DNA from: Opitutia bacterium
Lineage (GTDB): Bacteria > Verrucomicrobiota > Verrucomicrobiia > Opitutales > Opitutaceae
NCBI GenBank assembly: GCA_947453695.1
Contig: CANGHW010000012.1
Location: 1 to 64,000, forward strand
Reading direction: 5' to 3'
DNA: 64,000 nt
Positions 8,659 through 17,058 of the stretch are shown here, piece by piece (position 1 is the first letter of the stretch; each line of letters opens with the position of its first letter). The notes beneath the pieces were generated by a model that saw only the letters and a list, made by a program, of their open reading frames with translations, did no database searches and was not told where the DNA came from. Made by a program: the position numbers and the translations under genes.

Positions 8659-9876
8659 TCAGAACGTATGGATAAACAAGCCCGAGCGGAGCTTGGGCTC
8701 AAACCACGTGCTCTTCGGCGGCATGATCTGGCCCGCATCGGCGATGTCCATGAGCTGCGTGAGCGTGACCGGATACATCGAGAAGGCCACGCCACCGTCG
8801 GCATCGACGCGCTTCACGAGTTCGCCCGTGCCGCGGATGCCACCGACGAAGTCGATGCGCTTGCTCGTGCGCACATCGGTGATGCCGAGCACGGGCGCGA
8901 GGAGCTTGTCCTGCAGCACGCTCACATCGAGACGCGAGACCGGGTCGGCGTTCACATCTGCGACGCAGCGGAGGCCATACCATTTACCGGCAAGATACAT
9001 GCTCACGCGGCCGACCGCGGTGGGCGACGGCGCTGCGTTTTCTTCGATCGCGCCGAAGACCGACTTCACCTTCGCGAGGAAGTCCGCCGCGGAGAGTCCA
9101 TTCAGGTCGAGCACGAGGCGGTTATACGGGAGGATCTTCAACTCGCTCGCGGGGAAGAGCACGCAGAGGAACCAATTGTAGTCCTCGGCACCGGTGTGCT
9201 GCGGATTCCGCTCGCGGCGCGTGCGGGCCACGCGGGCTGCGCTGGCCGCGCGGTGGTGACCGTCGGCGATGTAAGTGACCGGGACTTGCCCAAAGGCCTT
9301 GATCCACTCCTCGCCGCCGGCCACGCGCCACGCGGTGTGACGAATACCATCGGGGGCCGTGAAATCGTGTGCGGGTTTCTCTTGCACCTTCGCATTCACG
9401 AGCGCCGTGACGGCCGCCTCGTCGCGGTAAGTGAGAAACACCGGTCCCGTGTTCGCGCTCAACGTGTCAATGAGCTTGGTGCGATCGTCCTCTTTGTCTT
9501 TGCGGGTCTTCTCGTGCTTCTTGATGAGCTCGGCGTCGTAGTCGTCGACATGGCAGAGCGCCACGAGGCCGCGCTGGATATGCGCGCCCATCTGCTGTTG
9601 GTAAACGTAGAGACTCGGGCCTGCTTCGCGACCGAGCGATCCGTTGGCCTGCAGGGCGAGGAGATTCTCGCGGGCCTTGGCGTAAACAGCGTCGCTGTAG
9701 TGATTCGTCTCGTGGGGCAGATCGATCTCGGCGCGATCCACGTGCAGGAGGCTGCGCGGCTTGCCGGCCGCGAGTGCCGCGGCCTCGGCGGCATTCACCA
9801 CATCATAGGGCACACAGGCGACCTCGGGCGCGTGGGCCGGATTGGGAACAAGTCCTTGGAAAGCGCGGATTCTCAT
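8659..9876 (-). CDS. DUF1015 family protein
   Basis: A 405-residue cytosolic protein starting at the ATG at 9876 (MRIRAFQGLVPNP), the family's normal N-terminus. The frame extending up to 9999 reads through a terminator hairpin and is rejected. The N-terminal PYDVVN and the central YIADGHHRAASAAR motif are hallmarks of DUF1015. The biochemical function of that family is unknown; it often sits near serine biosynthesis genes, which are not visible here. It shares a strand and close spacing with the antiporter gene downstream. Confidence 0.9.
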   Translation of the reverse strand: MRIRAFQGLVPNPAHAPEVACVPYDVVNAAEAAALAAGKPRSLLHVDRAEIDLPHETNHYSDAVYAKARENLLALQANGSLGREAGPSLYVYQQQMGAHIQRGLVALCHVDDYDAELIKKHEKTRKDKEDDRTKLIDTLSANTGPVFLTYRDEAAVTALVNAKVQEKPAHDFTAPDGIRHTAWRVAGGEEWIKAFGQVPVTYIADGHHRAASAARVARTRRERNPQHTGAEDYNWFLCVLFPASELKILPYNRLVLDLNGLSAADFLAKVKSVFGAIEENAAPSPTAVGRVSMYLAGKWYGLRCVADVNADPVSRLDVSVLQDKLLAPVLGITDVRTSKRIDFVGGIRGTGELVKRVDADGGVAFSMYPVTLTQLMDIADAGQIMPPKSTWFEPKLRSGLFIHTF

Positions 9877-9940
9877 GGGAAGCCTGCCACGCAACCCACC
9901 GCTCCGCCCCGCGTCAAGCGGCTCCACCGTCACGCCGCCA

Positions 9941-9972
9941 AAAGCAAAAAGCCCCCTATTGCTAGGGGGCTT
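9941..9972 (-). terminator. Rho-independent terminator after rpmE
   Basis: A perfect 10-bp stem AAGCCCCCTA / TAGGGGGCTT (9949-9958 with 9963-9972) has a 4-base loop. On the minus strand it is followed by a T-rich run (TTTTTGCTTTTGG). It lies 40 bp past the stop of the L31 gene and just upstream of the DUF1015 start, so it separates the ribosomal-protein transcript from the genes below. Confidence 0.9.
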
Positions 9973-10011
9973 CGGAAAATTGGGCGAACGAGTCGCCACT
10001 GCGGACCGCGA

Positions 10012-10266
<255 letters not shown>

Positions 10267-10285
10267 CGCGTTGGTAGAGGGTTAA

Positions 10286-10411
10286 TTAGCCTTGGCGCGC
10301 CTTGTAACGCGGCTCGACTTTGTTGATGACGTAGATCTTGCCCTTGCGACGGACCACTTGGCAGGCCGGGTGACGCTTCTTGGCAGATTTGATGGAGGAG
10401 ACAACTTTCAT
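10286..10411 (-). CDS. rpmJ: 50S ribosomal protein L36, type B
   Basis: This 41-codon gene was read directly from the minus strand: [14 protein letters not shown] at the N-terminus, then [12 protein letters not shown], ending ARQG. It matches the C-minus L36 form, which has lost three of the four zinc-binding Cys/His positions; one Cys remains (HPACQ). L36 binds 23S rRNA near the GTPase-associated centre. It lies directly upstream of type B L31 in a two-gene unit. Confidence 0.93.
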   Translation of the reverse strand: MKVVSSIKSAKKRHPACQVVRRKGKIYVINKVEPRYKARQG

Positions 10412-10421
10412 AAAAGGGCTG

Positions 10422-10450
10422 AAAACAGAGAGCGCCCCACCCCCTGTCAA
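10422..10450 (-). promoter_or_regulatory. Candidate promoter of rpmJ-rpmE2
   Basis: On the minus strand a perfect TTGACA (10445-10450) is followed after 17 bp by TGTTTT (10422-10427). The ATG of rpmJ lies 11 bp further on. If this is the promoter the transcript is nearly leaderless. The -10 match is weak, so this is a suggestion only. Confidence 0.35.
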
Positions 10451-10514
10451 CTGAAATGTCCCCTCCCGAGGAGAAGGAAATTTTCGCGGACGATTTTGCC
10501 ACGCGCCGTGGGGC

Positions 10515-11069
10515 TTAATTCGCCGCCGGATCGTCCGGTTCGTCCGCCAAAAGTCGCCACTCCGCCCCCACGCGGCCCAGCATCGTGCGCCACATCATCT
10601 CCTCCTGTGCGTGATCGAGCAGATCCTCCGGCACGGCCGCCACCACCCACGTATGGTGCGCCATCTCGTTCTCCAATTGTCCGGCCGACCATCCGGAGTA
10701 GCCGACAAACGCCCGCACCTCCGTGCCTTCTTCGGCCAGGAGTTGAATCGCCTTGTCCGGCTCGACGCCGAAATGGAGGCGAAAGCCATCGTCGCGCGCC
10801 TGCCACGCCGCGAGCACGAGCTGCTCGGTCTGCACCGGACCGCCCGTGAAAATCGGCACGCCGGCCAGGGGCCCCAGCGCGAAGTCGCCGCTAAACTCCC
10901 CGAGGCGTTTCCCCATCGGGCGGTTGAGCACCACACCCATCGCGCCCTCGGCGTTGTGCACCGACATCAACACGACGCTGCGCCGGAAATTCGGGTCGCG
11001 CATGGAAGGGTGCGCGAGCAGCAGCGAGCCGGCCAAACTTTCCTTCGTGCCTGTGGGGCGTTCGCGCAT
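10515..11069 (-). CDS. YqgE/AlgH family protein (UPF0301)
   Basis: A 184-residue protein with the family's signatures: [18 protein letters not shown] near the N-terminus, [12 protein letters not shown] near residue 45, [11 protein letters not shown] in the middle and [15 protein letters not shown] near residue 130. UPF0301 proteins are small cytosolic alpha/beta proteins; AlgH in Pseudomonas is linked to alginate control, but no biochemical activity is established. It starts 6 bp after the stop of the dCMP deaminase gene on the same strand. Confidence 0.93.
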   Translation of the reverse strand: MRERPTGTKESLAGSLLLAHPSMRDPNFRRSVVLMSVHNAEGAMGVVLNRPMGKRLGEFSGDFALGPLAGVPIFTGGPVQTEQLVLAAWQARDDGFRLHFGVEPDKAIQLLAEEGTEVRAFVGYSGWSAGQLENEMAHHTWVVAAVPEDLLDHAQEEMMWRTMLGRVGAEWRLLADEPDDPAAN

Positions 11070-11075
11070 CGCGGC

Positions 11076-11546
11076 TCAGAGTTTCAAGATGGAGACACCG
11101 GCATCGGCCAGCAGCGGCGCGACCAGTGGGTCGTTGTGATAATCCTGATGGTATTTCACCTCGGCGATACCCGCTGCCGCGAGGATCTTCGCGCAGTTGA
11201 TGCATGGATAATGCGTCACATAGGCCACACAGCCCTCCACGGAGCTACCGCGCCGGGCCGCGTCCGCCACCGCATTTTGCTCTGCATGCACAGTCGCCTG
11301 CTCGTGGCCATCCCGCAGCCGCGAGACATGCGGTGTGCCGGGCAGATAGCCGTTATAGCCGGCCGCCACCAGGCGGTTTTTCCGCTCGCCACCGGTGACA
11401 ATCACGCAGCCGACGTGCAGGCGTTCGCAATTCGAGCGCGTGGACATCAACACCGCCGTCGCCATGAAATACTCGTCCCACGAGGGGCGGTGCGGAAAAT
11501 TCTCCGCTGCTTGCGCAATCAGGTCGATGGGACGGGACGTGCTCAT
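11076..11546 (-). CDS. Deoxycytidylate (dCMP) deaminase
   Basis: A 156-residue zinc-dependent deaminase of the ComEB/dCMP deaminase type. The catalytic HAEQNA motif (zinc His and proton-shuttle Glu) lies near residue 88. The PCINCAK motif (two zinc cysteines) lies near residue 113. The N-terminal SWDEYFMATA and RLVAAGYNG segments are typical of dCMP deaminase, which makes dUMP for thymidylate synthesis. It forms a two-gene unit with the YqgE gene and is divergent from the methyltransferase gene across 59 bp. Confidence 0.92.
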   Translation of the reverse strand: MSTSRPIDLIAQAAENFPHRPSWDEYFMATAVLMSTRSNCERLHVGCVIVTGGERKNRLVAAGYNGYLPGTPHVSRLRDGHEQATVHAEQNAVADAARRGSSVEGCVAYVTHYPCINCAKILAAAGIAEVKYHQDYHNDPLVAPLLADAGVSILKL

Positions 11547-11605
11547 GGAAATCTGCGCAGGACGATGGACACCCCGTTCCGCGCGGGCAACCTTCGTCTC
11601 GCTCC

Positions 11606-12250
11606 ATGTTACGCACGCTTACGCCCGAGCTGCTCGATAGTCTCCCGCCCGATCACCCCGACGCAGTCCACAGCCGACGCGACCTGCGCCTGATCAACCG
11701 CGTCATGGGCAATCATCGCTGGTTCGCGCACACGCTGCCGCCGCTTCTTCGCACGGGTGAGCGCACCCTCGAGCTGGGCGCCGGCACTGGCGAACTCACC
11801 ACTCGCCTCGCGGCCGGCGGTGCCAGCGTGGATGGTCTCGATTTTATTCCCCGCCCGCCCGGCCTAGCCGCCGCCCACCTCTGGCACGTCTCCGACCTGC
11901 GCACCTTCACCGGTTACGAGGGCTACGCCGCCGTGATCGCCAATCTTATCCTCCATCATCTCACAGATGCAGAGCTCGGCGCGCTCGGCGCCCGGCTCGC
12001 CCGTTCCACGCGCCTCATTCTGGCGAGCGAGCCACACCGGAGTCGTCGCAGTCAGCGCCTCTTCGCCTTCTTCGCCCCCTTCTTCCGTGCCAACCGCGTC
12101 ACGCTCCACGATGCCCATGTGAGCATCGCGGCCGGCTTCTGCGACGATGAGCTTCCTCGCGCACTCGGTCTCGATCACGCGCAATGGGACTGCCGCTCCT
12201 CAGCGGGACTCTTCGGTTCCTACCGAATGATCGCCCTCCGCCGCCCATGA
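11606..12250 (+). CDS. SAM-dependent methyltransferase of type III PKS cluster
   Basis: A 214-residue class I methyltransferase. SAM motif I is LELGAGTGELTTRLA near residue 52. Residues VDGLDF supply the acidic residue after strand 2, and ANLILHHLTDAELG is the motif around strand 4. Its ATGA stop/start overlap with the flavoprotein gene at 12247-12250, and the type III PKS just beyond, show translational coupling. The likely role is methylation of a polyketide-derived phenol or carboxylate; the substrate is not known. Unlike SrsB of Streptomyces griseus, which belongs to the ICMT membrane family, this one is soluble. Confidence 0.85.
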   Translation: MLRTLTPELLDSLPPDHPDAVHSRRDLRLINRVMGNHRWFAHTLPPLLRTGERTLELGAGTGELTTRLAAGGASVDGLDFIPRPPGLAAAHLWHVSDLRTFTGYEGYAAVIANLILHHLTDAELGALGARLARSTRLILASEPHRSRRSQRLFAFFAPFFRANRVTLHDAHVSIAAGFCDDELPRALGLDHAQWDCRSSAGLFGSYRMIALRRP

Positions 12251-13281
12251 CCGCGCCGCTTCCGATCGAAATCATCGGCGGCGGCCTCGCCGGCCTCTCC
12301 CTCGGACTCGCCCTGCGCCGCGCCAACATCCCCGTCACGCTCTACGAAGCCGGCCACTATCCCCGGCATCGTGTCTGCGGCGAATTCATCACGGGCCTCG
12401 CACCCGCGACGATCGCCCGGCTCGGCCTCGCGCCCCACCTCGCCGACGCCCTCCACCATCGCAGCGTCGCGTGGTTCTTCGGCGCCGATCATGCGCCCTC
12501 CCGCCGCCAGCAACTCCCCGCGCCCGCCCTCGGGCTCAGCCGCCACGCGCTCGACGCCCGCCTCGCTGAGGCCTTCGTTGCCGCCGGCGGTCAGCTGCAC
12601 ACTAACACCCGGATCACCGACCTCGCTCCGCGCCCGGGCCGCGTCGTCACCACCGGCCGCCGCCGCTCCGGCGCCCGCTGGCTGGGCCTCAAGTTTCACG
12701 TCCACTCCCTCGCCCTCGCCGACGACCTCGAGCTGCACCTCGGCAATCAGGGCTACATCGGCCTCACCCGCGTCGCGGCAGACACGGTGAATGTTTCGGG
12801 CCTGTTTGCTCGCCGTTCACTCTGCGCCCGGGGTCCCAACCTGCTCCTCGGTTACCTCCAAGCAGCCGGACTCACCGCGTTATGCGCCCGCCTCGGGCAG
12901 GCCCGGATCGATCCCGCCACGTTCTGCGCCGTCGCCGCCGTAGACTTCGATTTCACCGTGCCGCCCCCCCTGCCCGACGTCCTGTCGCTGGGCGACGCGG
13001 CCGCGATGATCCCGCCCTTCACCGGTAATGGCATGGCCATGGCCTTCCAAAGCGCCGAAGCCGCCCTCGATCCGCTGCTCGCTTACAGTATCGGCGAGAC
13101 CACTTGGTCATTTGCGGGTCAGACCGTCGCGCGGACCCTCCGCCGCCGCTTCCGCTGCCGCCTCGCCACGGCGTCGCTCCTCCATCCTTTCCTCCTCACC
13201 CCCGCCCTCCAGCGGTTCCTCCGTCTCCTCAACCGCACCCAGCTGCTTCCGCTGCGCCCGCTCTACGCCGCGCTTCACTAA
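12247..13281 (+). CDS. FAD-dependent monooxygenase / oxidoreductase of type III PKS cluster
   Basis: A 344-residue flavoprotein of the PHBH / geranylgeranyl-reductase fold. The N-terminal dinucleotide motif is IIGGGLAGLSLG, followed by the acidic residue in LYEAG and the RHRVCGEF segment. The second FAD motif is SLGDAAAMIPPFTGNGM, with the conserved GD before the ribityl contact. The start at 12247 overlaps the methyltransferase stop by four bases. In comparable clusters such a protein hydroxylates an alkylresorcinol ring. That role is inferred here from context. Confidence 0.85.
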   Translation: MTAPLPIEIIGGGLAGLSLGLALRRANIPVTLYEAGHYPRHRVCGEFITGLAPATIARLGLAPHLADALHHRSVAWFFGADHAPSRRQQLPAPALGLSRHALDARLAEAFVAAGGQLHTNTRITDLAPRPGRVVTTGRRRSGARWLGLKFHVHSLALADDLELHLGNQGYIGLTRVAADTVNVSGLFARRSLCARGPNLLLGYLQAAGLTALCARLGQARIDPATFCAVAAVDFDFTVPPPLPDVLSLGDAAAMIPPFTGNGMAMAFQSAEAALDPLLAYSIGETTWSFAGQTVARTLRRRFRCRLATASLLHPFLLTPALQRFLRLLNRTQLLPLRPLYAALH

Positions 13282-13283
13282 CC

Positions 13284-14318
13284 ATGTATCTCCACACTCT
13301 CGCCACCGCCGTCCCACCCAGCACTCTTACGCAGCACCAGTGTTGGGAGATCGTGCAACGCTCCCCCGTCCGCGAGCGCCTCAACAAACGCTCCCGCCTC
13401 ATCATTCACAGCATTCTCAACGGCGACCACGGGATCGCCACGCGCCACTTCGCGGTGCCGGACATCGAGCACGTCTTCGATCACACTGCCGATCAGCTCC
13501 ACCATGCCTTCCGCGCCGAGGCGCCCAAGCTCGCGGCCGCGGCTCTCGGGACCGCCCTCACCCGCGCCGGCCTCGTCCCGGCGCAACTCGACGCCCTCCT
13601 CATCTGCACCTGCACAGGCTACCTCTGCCCCGGCCTCTCCAGCTATGTCTCCGAGCAACTGGGACTGCGCTCCAACGCCTTCCTCCAAGACCTCGTCGGT
13701 CTCGGCTGTGGCGCCGCAATTCCCACGCTCCGCGCCGCGAATTACATTCTGGCCGCGCAACCCCACGCGACGGTCGCCTGCATCGCCGTCGAAGTTTGTT
13801 CCGCCGCCTTTTACCTCGACGATGATCCCGGTGTGATCATCAGCGCCTGCCTGTTCAGCGACGGCGCCGCCGCCACCATCTGGCGCGCCACCCCCGGGCC
13901 GAGCGGACTGCGCGTCTTCGACTTCGACACCCTGCATCGGCCGGCTGATCGCGACAAACTCCGCTTCGAACAACGCGACGGCAAACTCCGCAATCTGCTC
14001 GATCGTTCCGTCCCGGCGCTGGCCGCGGAGGCCGTGAGCGAACTCTGGTCTCGCCGCGGTCCGCGCTCCGTCGCGCGCGTCGTCGCCCATCCCGGCGGCC
14101 GCGACGTGATTGAGGCCCTCGCCCCAGTCTTGGCGCCGCACTCACTCGAGGCTAGCGCCCGTGTGCTCCGCGATCACGGCAACATGAGCAGCCCTTCCGT
14201 GCTGTTCGCCCTGGAAGACACACTGCGCACCGCCGCGCCCTCGCCCACCGAGGGTGATTTTTGGCTCGTGAGTTTCGGGGCAGGGTTTAGCGCCCATAGC
14301 TGCCGCCTCGGCGTCTGA
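13284..14318 (+). CDS. Type III polyketide synthase (chalcone/stilbene synthase family)
   Basis: A 344-residue homodimeric ketosynthase that extends a CoA starter with malonyl-CoA and cyclises the product. The start at 13284 is two bases after the flavoprotein stop; the longer frame from 13104 overlaps that gene. The catalytic triad is complete: Cys142 in LVGLGCGAA, His269 in VVAHPGG and Asn300 in RDHGNMSSPSV. The C-terminal GAGFSAHSCRL loop is typical. Length is slightly below the usual 350-390. Product type (alkylpyrone, alkylresorcinol or other) cannot be read from the sequence, though bacterial relatives next to a methyltransferase and flavoprotein mostly make phenolic lipids. Confidence 0.93.
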   Translation: MYLHTLATAVPPSTLTQHQCWEIVQRSPVRERLNKRSRLIIHSILNGDHGIATRHFAVPDIEHVFDHTADQLHHAFRAEAPKLAAAALGTALTRAGLVPAQLDALLICTCTGYLCPGLSSYVSEQLGLRSNAFLQDLVGLGCGAAIPTLRAANYILAAQPHATVACIAVEVCSAAFYLDDDPGVIISACLFSDGAAATIWRATPGPSGLRVFDFDTLHRPADRDKLRFEQRDGKLRNLLDRSVPALAAEAVSELWSRRGPRSVARVVAHPGGRDVIEALAPVLAPHSLEASARVLRDHGNMSSPSVLFALEDTLRTAAPSPTEGDFWLVSFGAGFSAHSCRLGV

Positions 14319-14321
14319 TCC

Positions 14322-15074
14322 ATGCCCTCACTCACCGACCTCGTTACCTACTGCGATACCCGCACGCGCCGCTCAGCCTTCAAAGACGCCCCCGGCGCCT
14401 TCAACGGCCTCCAACTCGCCAACACCGGCCGCGTCACGAAAATCGGTGCGGCCGTGGATGCGGGCGTCGTGCCGTTTCAAAAGGCCGTCGCCGCCGGCGT
14501 GGATTTCCTGATCGTGCACCACGGGATGTATTGGGACATGCCCCGTGCCCTCACCGGCCCCGCCTACGAACGCGTTGCGACGCTCATTGGCGGCAACTGC
14601 GCGCTCTATTCCAACCACCTCCCGCTCGACGGCCACCCCGAGATTGGCAACAACGCCCTCCTCGCCCGCCAACTCGGCCTCAAGCGCGCCCGCCCGTTTC
14701 TCATCCGCGACGGTGAGGCCATCGGCTGCACCGCCCGCTCGCGCCTCACCCGCTCCGCTCTGCGCACCAAACTCGAATCCCTCTACCCCCGCGTCATCGC
14801 CATCGAGTGCGGCTCGGCCCAGCCTCGCGAGATCGCCTTCTGCAGCGGTGCCGGCAACAGCGCCATCCCCGAGCTCGCGCCCGCCGGCGTCGACACTCTC
14901 GTGACCGGCGAATTGCGCGAAGAGTTTTTCAACCGCGCCCAGGAGGAGAAACTCAACCTCTATCTCTGCGGCCACTACGCGACCGAGGTCCACGCCGTCC
15001 AAGCCCTGGCCGCGGAGCTCGCTAAAAAATTCCGTCTCCCGTGGGAGTTCATCCCGACGGAAAACCCGCTCTGA
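14322..15074 (+). CDS. Nif3-like dinuclear metal centre protein
   Basis: A 250-residue protein of the Nif3/YbgI family. The N-terminus AFKDAPGAFNGLQLAN, the metal-binding DFLIVHHGMYW (two histidines) near residue 65, LYSNHLPLDGHPEIGNN near residue 95 and the C-terminal LCGHYATEVHAVQAL match the family. These are hexameric rings with two metals per subunit and are implicated in GTP cyclohydrolase-like or unknown hydrolase chemistry. The gene starts 3 bp after the type III PKS stop, but the family is housekeeping, so the link to the cluster may be only transcriptional. Confidence 0.9.
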   Translation: MPSLTDLVTYCDTRTRRSAFKDAPGAFNGLQLANTGRVTKIGAAVDAGVVPFQKAVAAGVDFLIVHHGMYWDMPRALTGPAYERVATLIGGNCALYSNHLPLDGHPEIGNNALLARQLGLKRARPFLIRDGEAIGCTARSRLTRSALRTKLESLYPRVIAIECGSAQPREIAFCSGAGNSAIPELAPAGVDTLVTGELREEFFNRAQEEKLNLYLCGHYATEVHAVQALAAELAKKFRLPWEFIPTENPL

Positions 15075-15138
15075 CGACGCCGACGGCGCCTCGCGCGTCG
15101 CGGCCGGCCCGACGCGGCCACGAAATCGTGCTTTCCCC

Positions 15139-15170
15139 TTTCGGGTATTTCGTGTGTTTCGTGATCATCC
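15139..15170. repeat. Short TTTCGTG repeat upstream of aroQ
   Basis: The spacer before aroQ reads TTTCGGGTATTTCGTGTGTTTCGTGATC, three imperfect 9-base units. It resembles the TTCGTGTA part of the composite repeats near 33392, 33565 and 35825, without their other parts. Confidence 0.6.
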
Positions 15171-15180
15171 AAACCCTTCG

Positions 15181-15609
15181 ATGAAAAAGATCGCCATCCT
15201 CAACGGCCCCAACCTTGACCGCCTCGGCAAACGCGAACCCGAGATCTACGGCCGCGCCACGCTCGCCGATCTCGAGGCCGCCCTGCGGGCCGAGTTCTCG
15301 GACCGCGCCGAGCTCACCTGCTTCCAATCGAACCACGAGGGTGCTCTCATCGACAAAATCGCCGCGCTCACCGATGCAAAGTTCGATGGCATTGTCATCA
15401 ACGGCGGCGCTTTCACCCACACGAGCGTGGCCCTGCGCGACGCGCTGCTCGGCGCCCACCTGCCCACCATCGAGGTGCACATTTCCAACATCTATAAACG
15501 CGAAGAGTTTCGCCATAAATCGCTCACGGCCCCCGCGTGCATCGCGGTGATCACTGGACTCGGACTCGAGGGCTACCACGCCGCCGTCCGATATCTCCTC
15601 AAGAACTGA
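15181..15609 (+). CDS. aroQ: 3-dehydroquinate dehydratase, type II
   Basis: This 142-residue enzyme converts 3-dehydroquinate to 3-dehydroshikimate in the shikimate pathway. ILNGPNLDRLGKREPEIYG contains the catalytic arginine and tyrosine. SNHEGALID, INGGAFTHTSVALRDAL and EVHISNIYKREEFR complete the active site, with the catalytic His in the last of these. The start at 15181 gives the canonical N-terminus MKKIAILNG; the longer frame enters the upstream repeat. It is followed 10 bp later by the NusG-like gene. Confidence 0.96.
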   Translation: MKKIAILNGPNLDRLGKREPEIYGRATLADLEAALRAEFSDRAELTCFQSNHEGALIDKIAALTDAKFDGIVINGGAFTHTSVALRDALLGAHLPTIEVHISNIYKREEFRHKSLTAPACIAVITGLGLEGYHAAVRYLLKN

Positions 15610-15619
15610 CGCGCCCGGG

Positions 15620-16111
15620 ATGAGTGAACATTACTGGCTCGTTTGCCACACCAAGCCTCGCTGTGAGAAGAAATTCGCGGCCCTTATGGCCGCGGAGAAA
15701 TTCGAGCACTACCTCGCGCTGGTGAAGAGCGTGCGGCACTACGCGCAGCAGACGAAGAGCTTCACCAAGCCGCTCTTCCCCGGCTACGTCTTTGCCAAGA
15801 TTCCCGTCGAACAAAAGTCCCGCATCTACCAGCAGGACCTGCTCGCGCGCGCCATCACGGTCACCGACGAGGCCAAGTTCCTTCGTCAGCTGGAGGACGT
15901 AAAGGCCATCGTCGCATCGGGGTTCGAATTCAGTGTGATGCCGCTCTTTACCAAGGGTCGGCAGGTCAAGATCATCGGTGGACCACTCTACGGCCTGCAG
16001 GGTTTCGTCGACGATCCATCGAATCCTCAAGGAATTGTGCTGTCGGTCGATGTGTTGCAGCAAGGGCTCTTGGTGAAGGTTCCGGTGGAACATCTCCAGG
16101 TGCTCCCCTGA
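15620..16111 (+). CDS. NusG-like (NGN domain) transcription antitermination factor
   Basis: A 163-residue NusG paralogue. The N-terminal NGN domain (residues 1-105) has the HYWLVCHTKPRCEKKF start and the FTKPLFPGYVFAKI core. A KOW-like C-terminal domain follows (GRQVKIIGGPLYGLQGFVDD). Such RfaH/UpxY/LoaP-type specialised factors normally bind RNA polymerase at ops-like sites and promote reading of long surface-polysaccharide operons. It is shorter than housekeeping NusG. No polysaccharide operon lies beside it; only one predicted barrel protein gene follows, 11 bp downstream. The housekeeping NusG role cannot be fully excluded but the genomic context is wrong for it. Confidence 0.85.
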   Translation: MSEHYWLVCHTKPRCEKKFAALMAAEKFEHYLALVKSVRHYAQQTKSFTKPLFPGYVFAKIPVEQKSRIYQQDLLARAITVTDEAKFLRQLEDVKAIVASGFEFSVMPLFTKGRQVKIIGGPLYGLQGFVDDPSNPQGIVLSVDVLQQGLLVKVPVEHLQVLP

Positions 16112-16122
16112 CCAACGCACCT

Positions 16123-17046
16123 GTGTCGCCGCTCCGTTTCCTCTGCTCCACCTTCCGCCTTCTCGCCGTCGCCCTCGCCGGCTCGGTGGCTTCATGGTCG
16201 GTCGCGCACGCCGCCGAGTCGACGCCGGTCAAGACCACGCCAACGTCGTCCCGCTGGGACCTCGCGGAGTTTATCGACGAATTGCCCGAGTTGCTCGCCG
16301 ACCGCCTGCCGAGTTTTGATCGCAACGGCTCGTTGCGACTCTACGTCCGCCCGCACTTCGGCGATTTCATCCATCGCGACTACGTCCGCGTGCCAGTCGG
16401 CGCCCGCGCCAAGGTCAGCGAAAACATCGAGAGCAGTGCCGAGCTCCAGGGCTACTTCACGCACGGTCTTTCTGATGCCGCCGGCTACGGTCTCTCGACG
16501 CTCCGCCTCGGCACCAAGTGCGAACACGTGCTGCCCTCGCTCAACGACGGCGGCATCAGCGTGGGTTTCAATTACGAGACCCCGCTGAGCCGCCCGCCCA
16601 GCGATTTGTCGGACGGCCACCGCCACCTTCAGCCCTATCTCGCCGCGGCGCGGCCAATAGTTCCTGCGTGGCGACTGCTCGGCTATACGAGTCTCGGTGC
16701 CGACCTGCTCGATCGCACCGCCCTGCCGGCGCACTTCGGTCGCAATCAACTCCATACTAACTCGCTCACGTTCTCGGCCGGTGCCGCCCGCGAATGGCCG
16801 CGCTTCCGCGCCTCGCTGACCGCCAGTGTCGCTACTTCCTCCCTGATGAGCGACGAGAGCGCCAACGTCTACGCCCTGCGCCCGGAAATCGTCGTGCCGT
16901 GGAAAACCAAGCCCGGCGCGCGCGCCCAGATCCTCTTCACCCTCGGTGGTCGCGCCATCCGTGGTCCCGACGGCACGGAATTGGGCCTCAGCAGCAGCGT
17001 GCGTATCGACTTCCTGCTGCGCCGCGATCGCAGCGCCGCGAAGTAG
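16123..17046 (+). CDS. Predicted outer-membrane beta-barrel protein, unknown
   Basis: A 307-residue exported protein starting at a GTG (16123), 11 bp after the NusG-like gene. A signal peptide (LLAVALAGSVASWSVAHAA) ends near residue 31. The rest shows alternating hydrophobic/polar strands such as GSLRLYVRPHFGDF, GISVGFNYETPL and LTASVATSSLM. It closes with a short C-terminal strand VRIDFLLRR. This pattern suggests a beta barrel, but no family is recognised. It is convergent with the HEAGH protein gene. Co-transcription with the antiterminator is likely from spacing. Confidence 0.5.
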   Translation: MSPLRFLCSTFRLLAVALAGSVASWSVAHAAESTPVKTTPTSSRWDLAEFIDELPELLADRLPSFDRNGSLRLYVRPHFGDFIHRDYVRVPVGARAKVSENIESSAELQGYFTHGLSDAAGYGLSTLRLGTKCEHVLPSLNDGGISVGFNYETPLSRPPSDLSDGHRHLQPYLAAARPIVPAWRLLGYTSLGADLLDRTALPAHFGRNQLHTNSLTFSAGAAREWPRFRASLTASVATSSLMSDESANVYALRPEIVVPWKTKPGARAQILFTLGGRAIRGPDGTELGLSSSVRIDFLLRRDRSAAK

Positions 17047-17058
17047 CCGCGCGCCGGC

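Noticed and set aside
9877-9999. N-terminal extension of the DUF1015 protein
   Set aside because: It would be translated through the rpmE2 terminator hairpin; the family start is at 9876.
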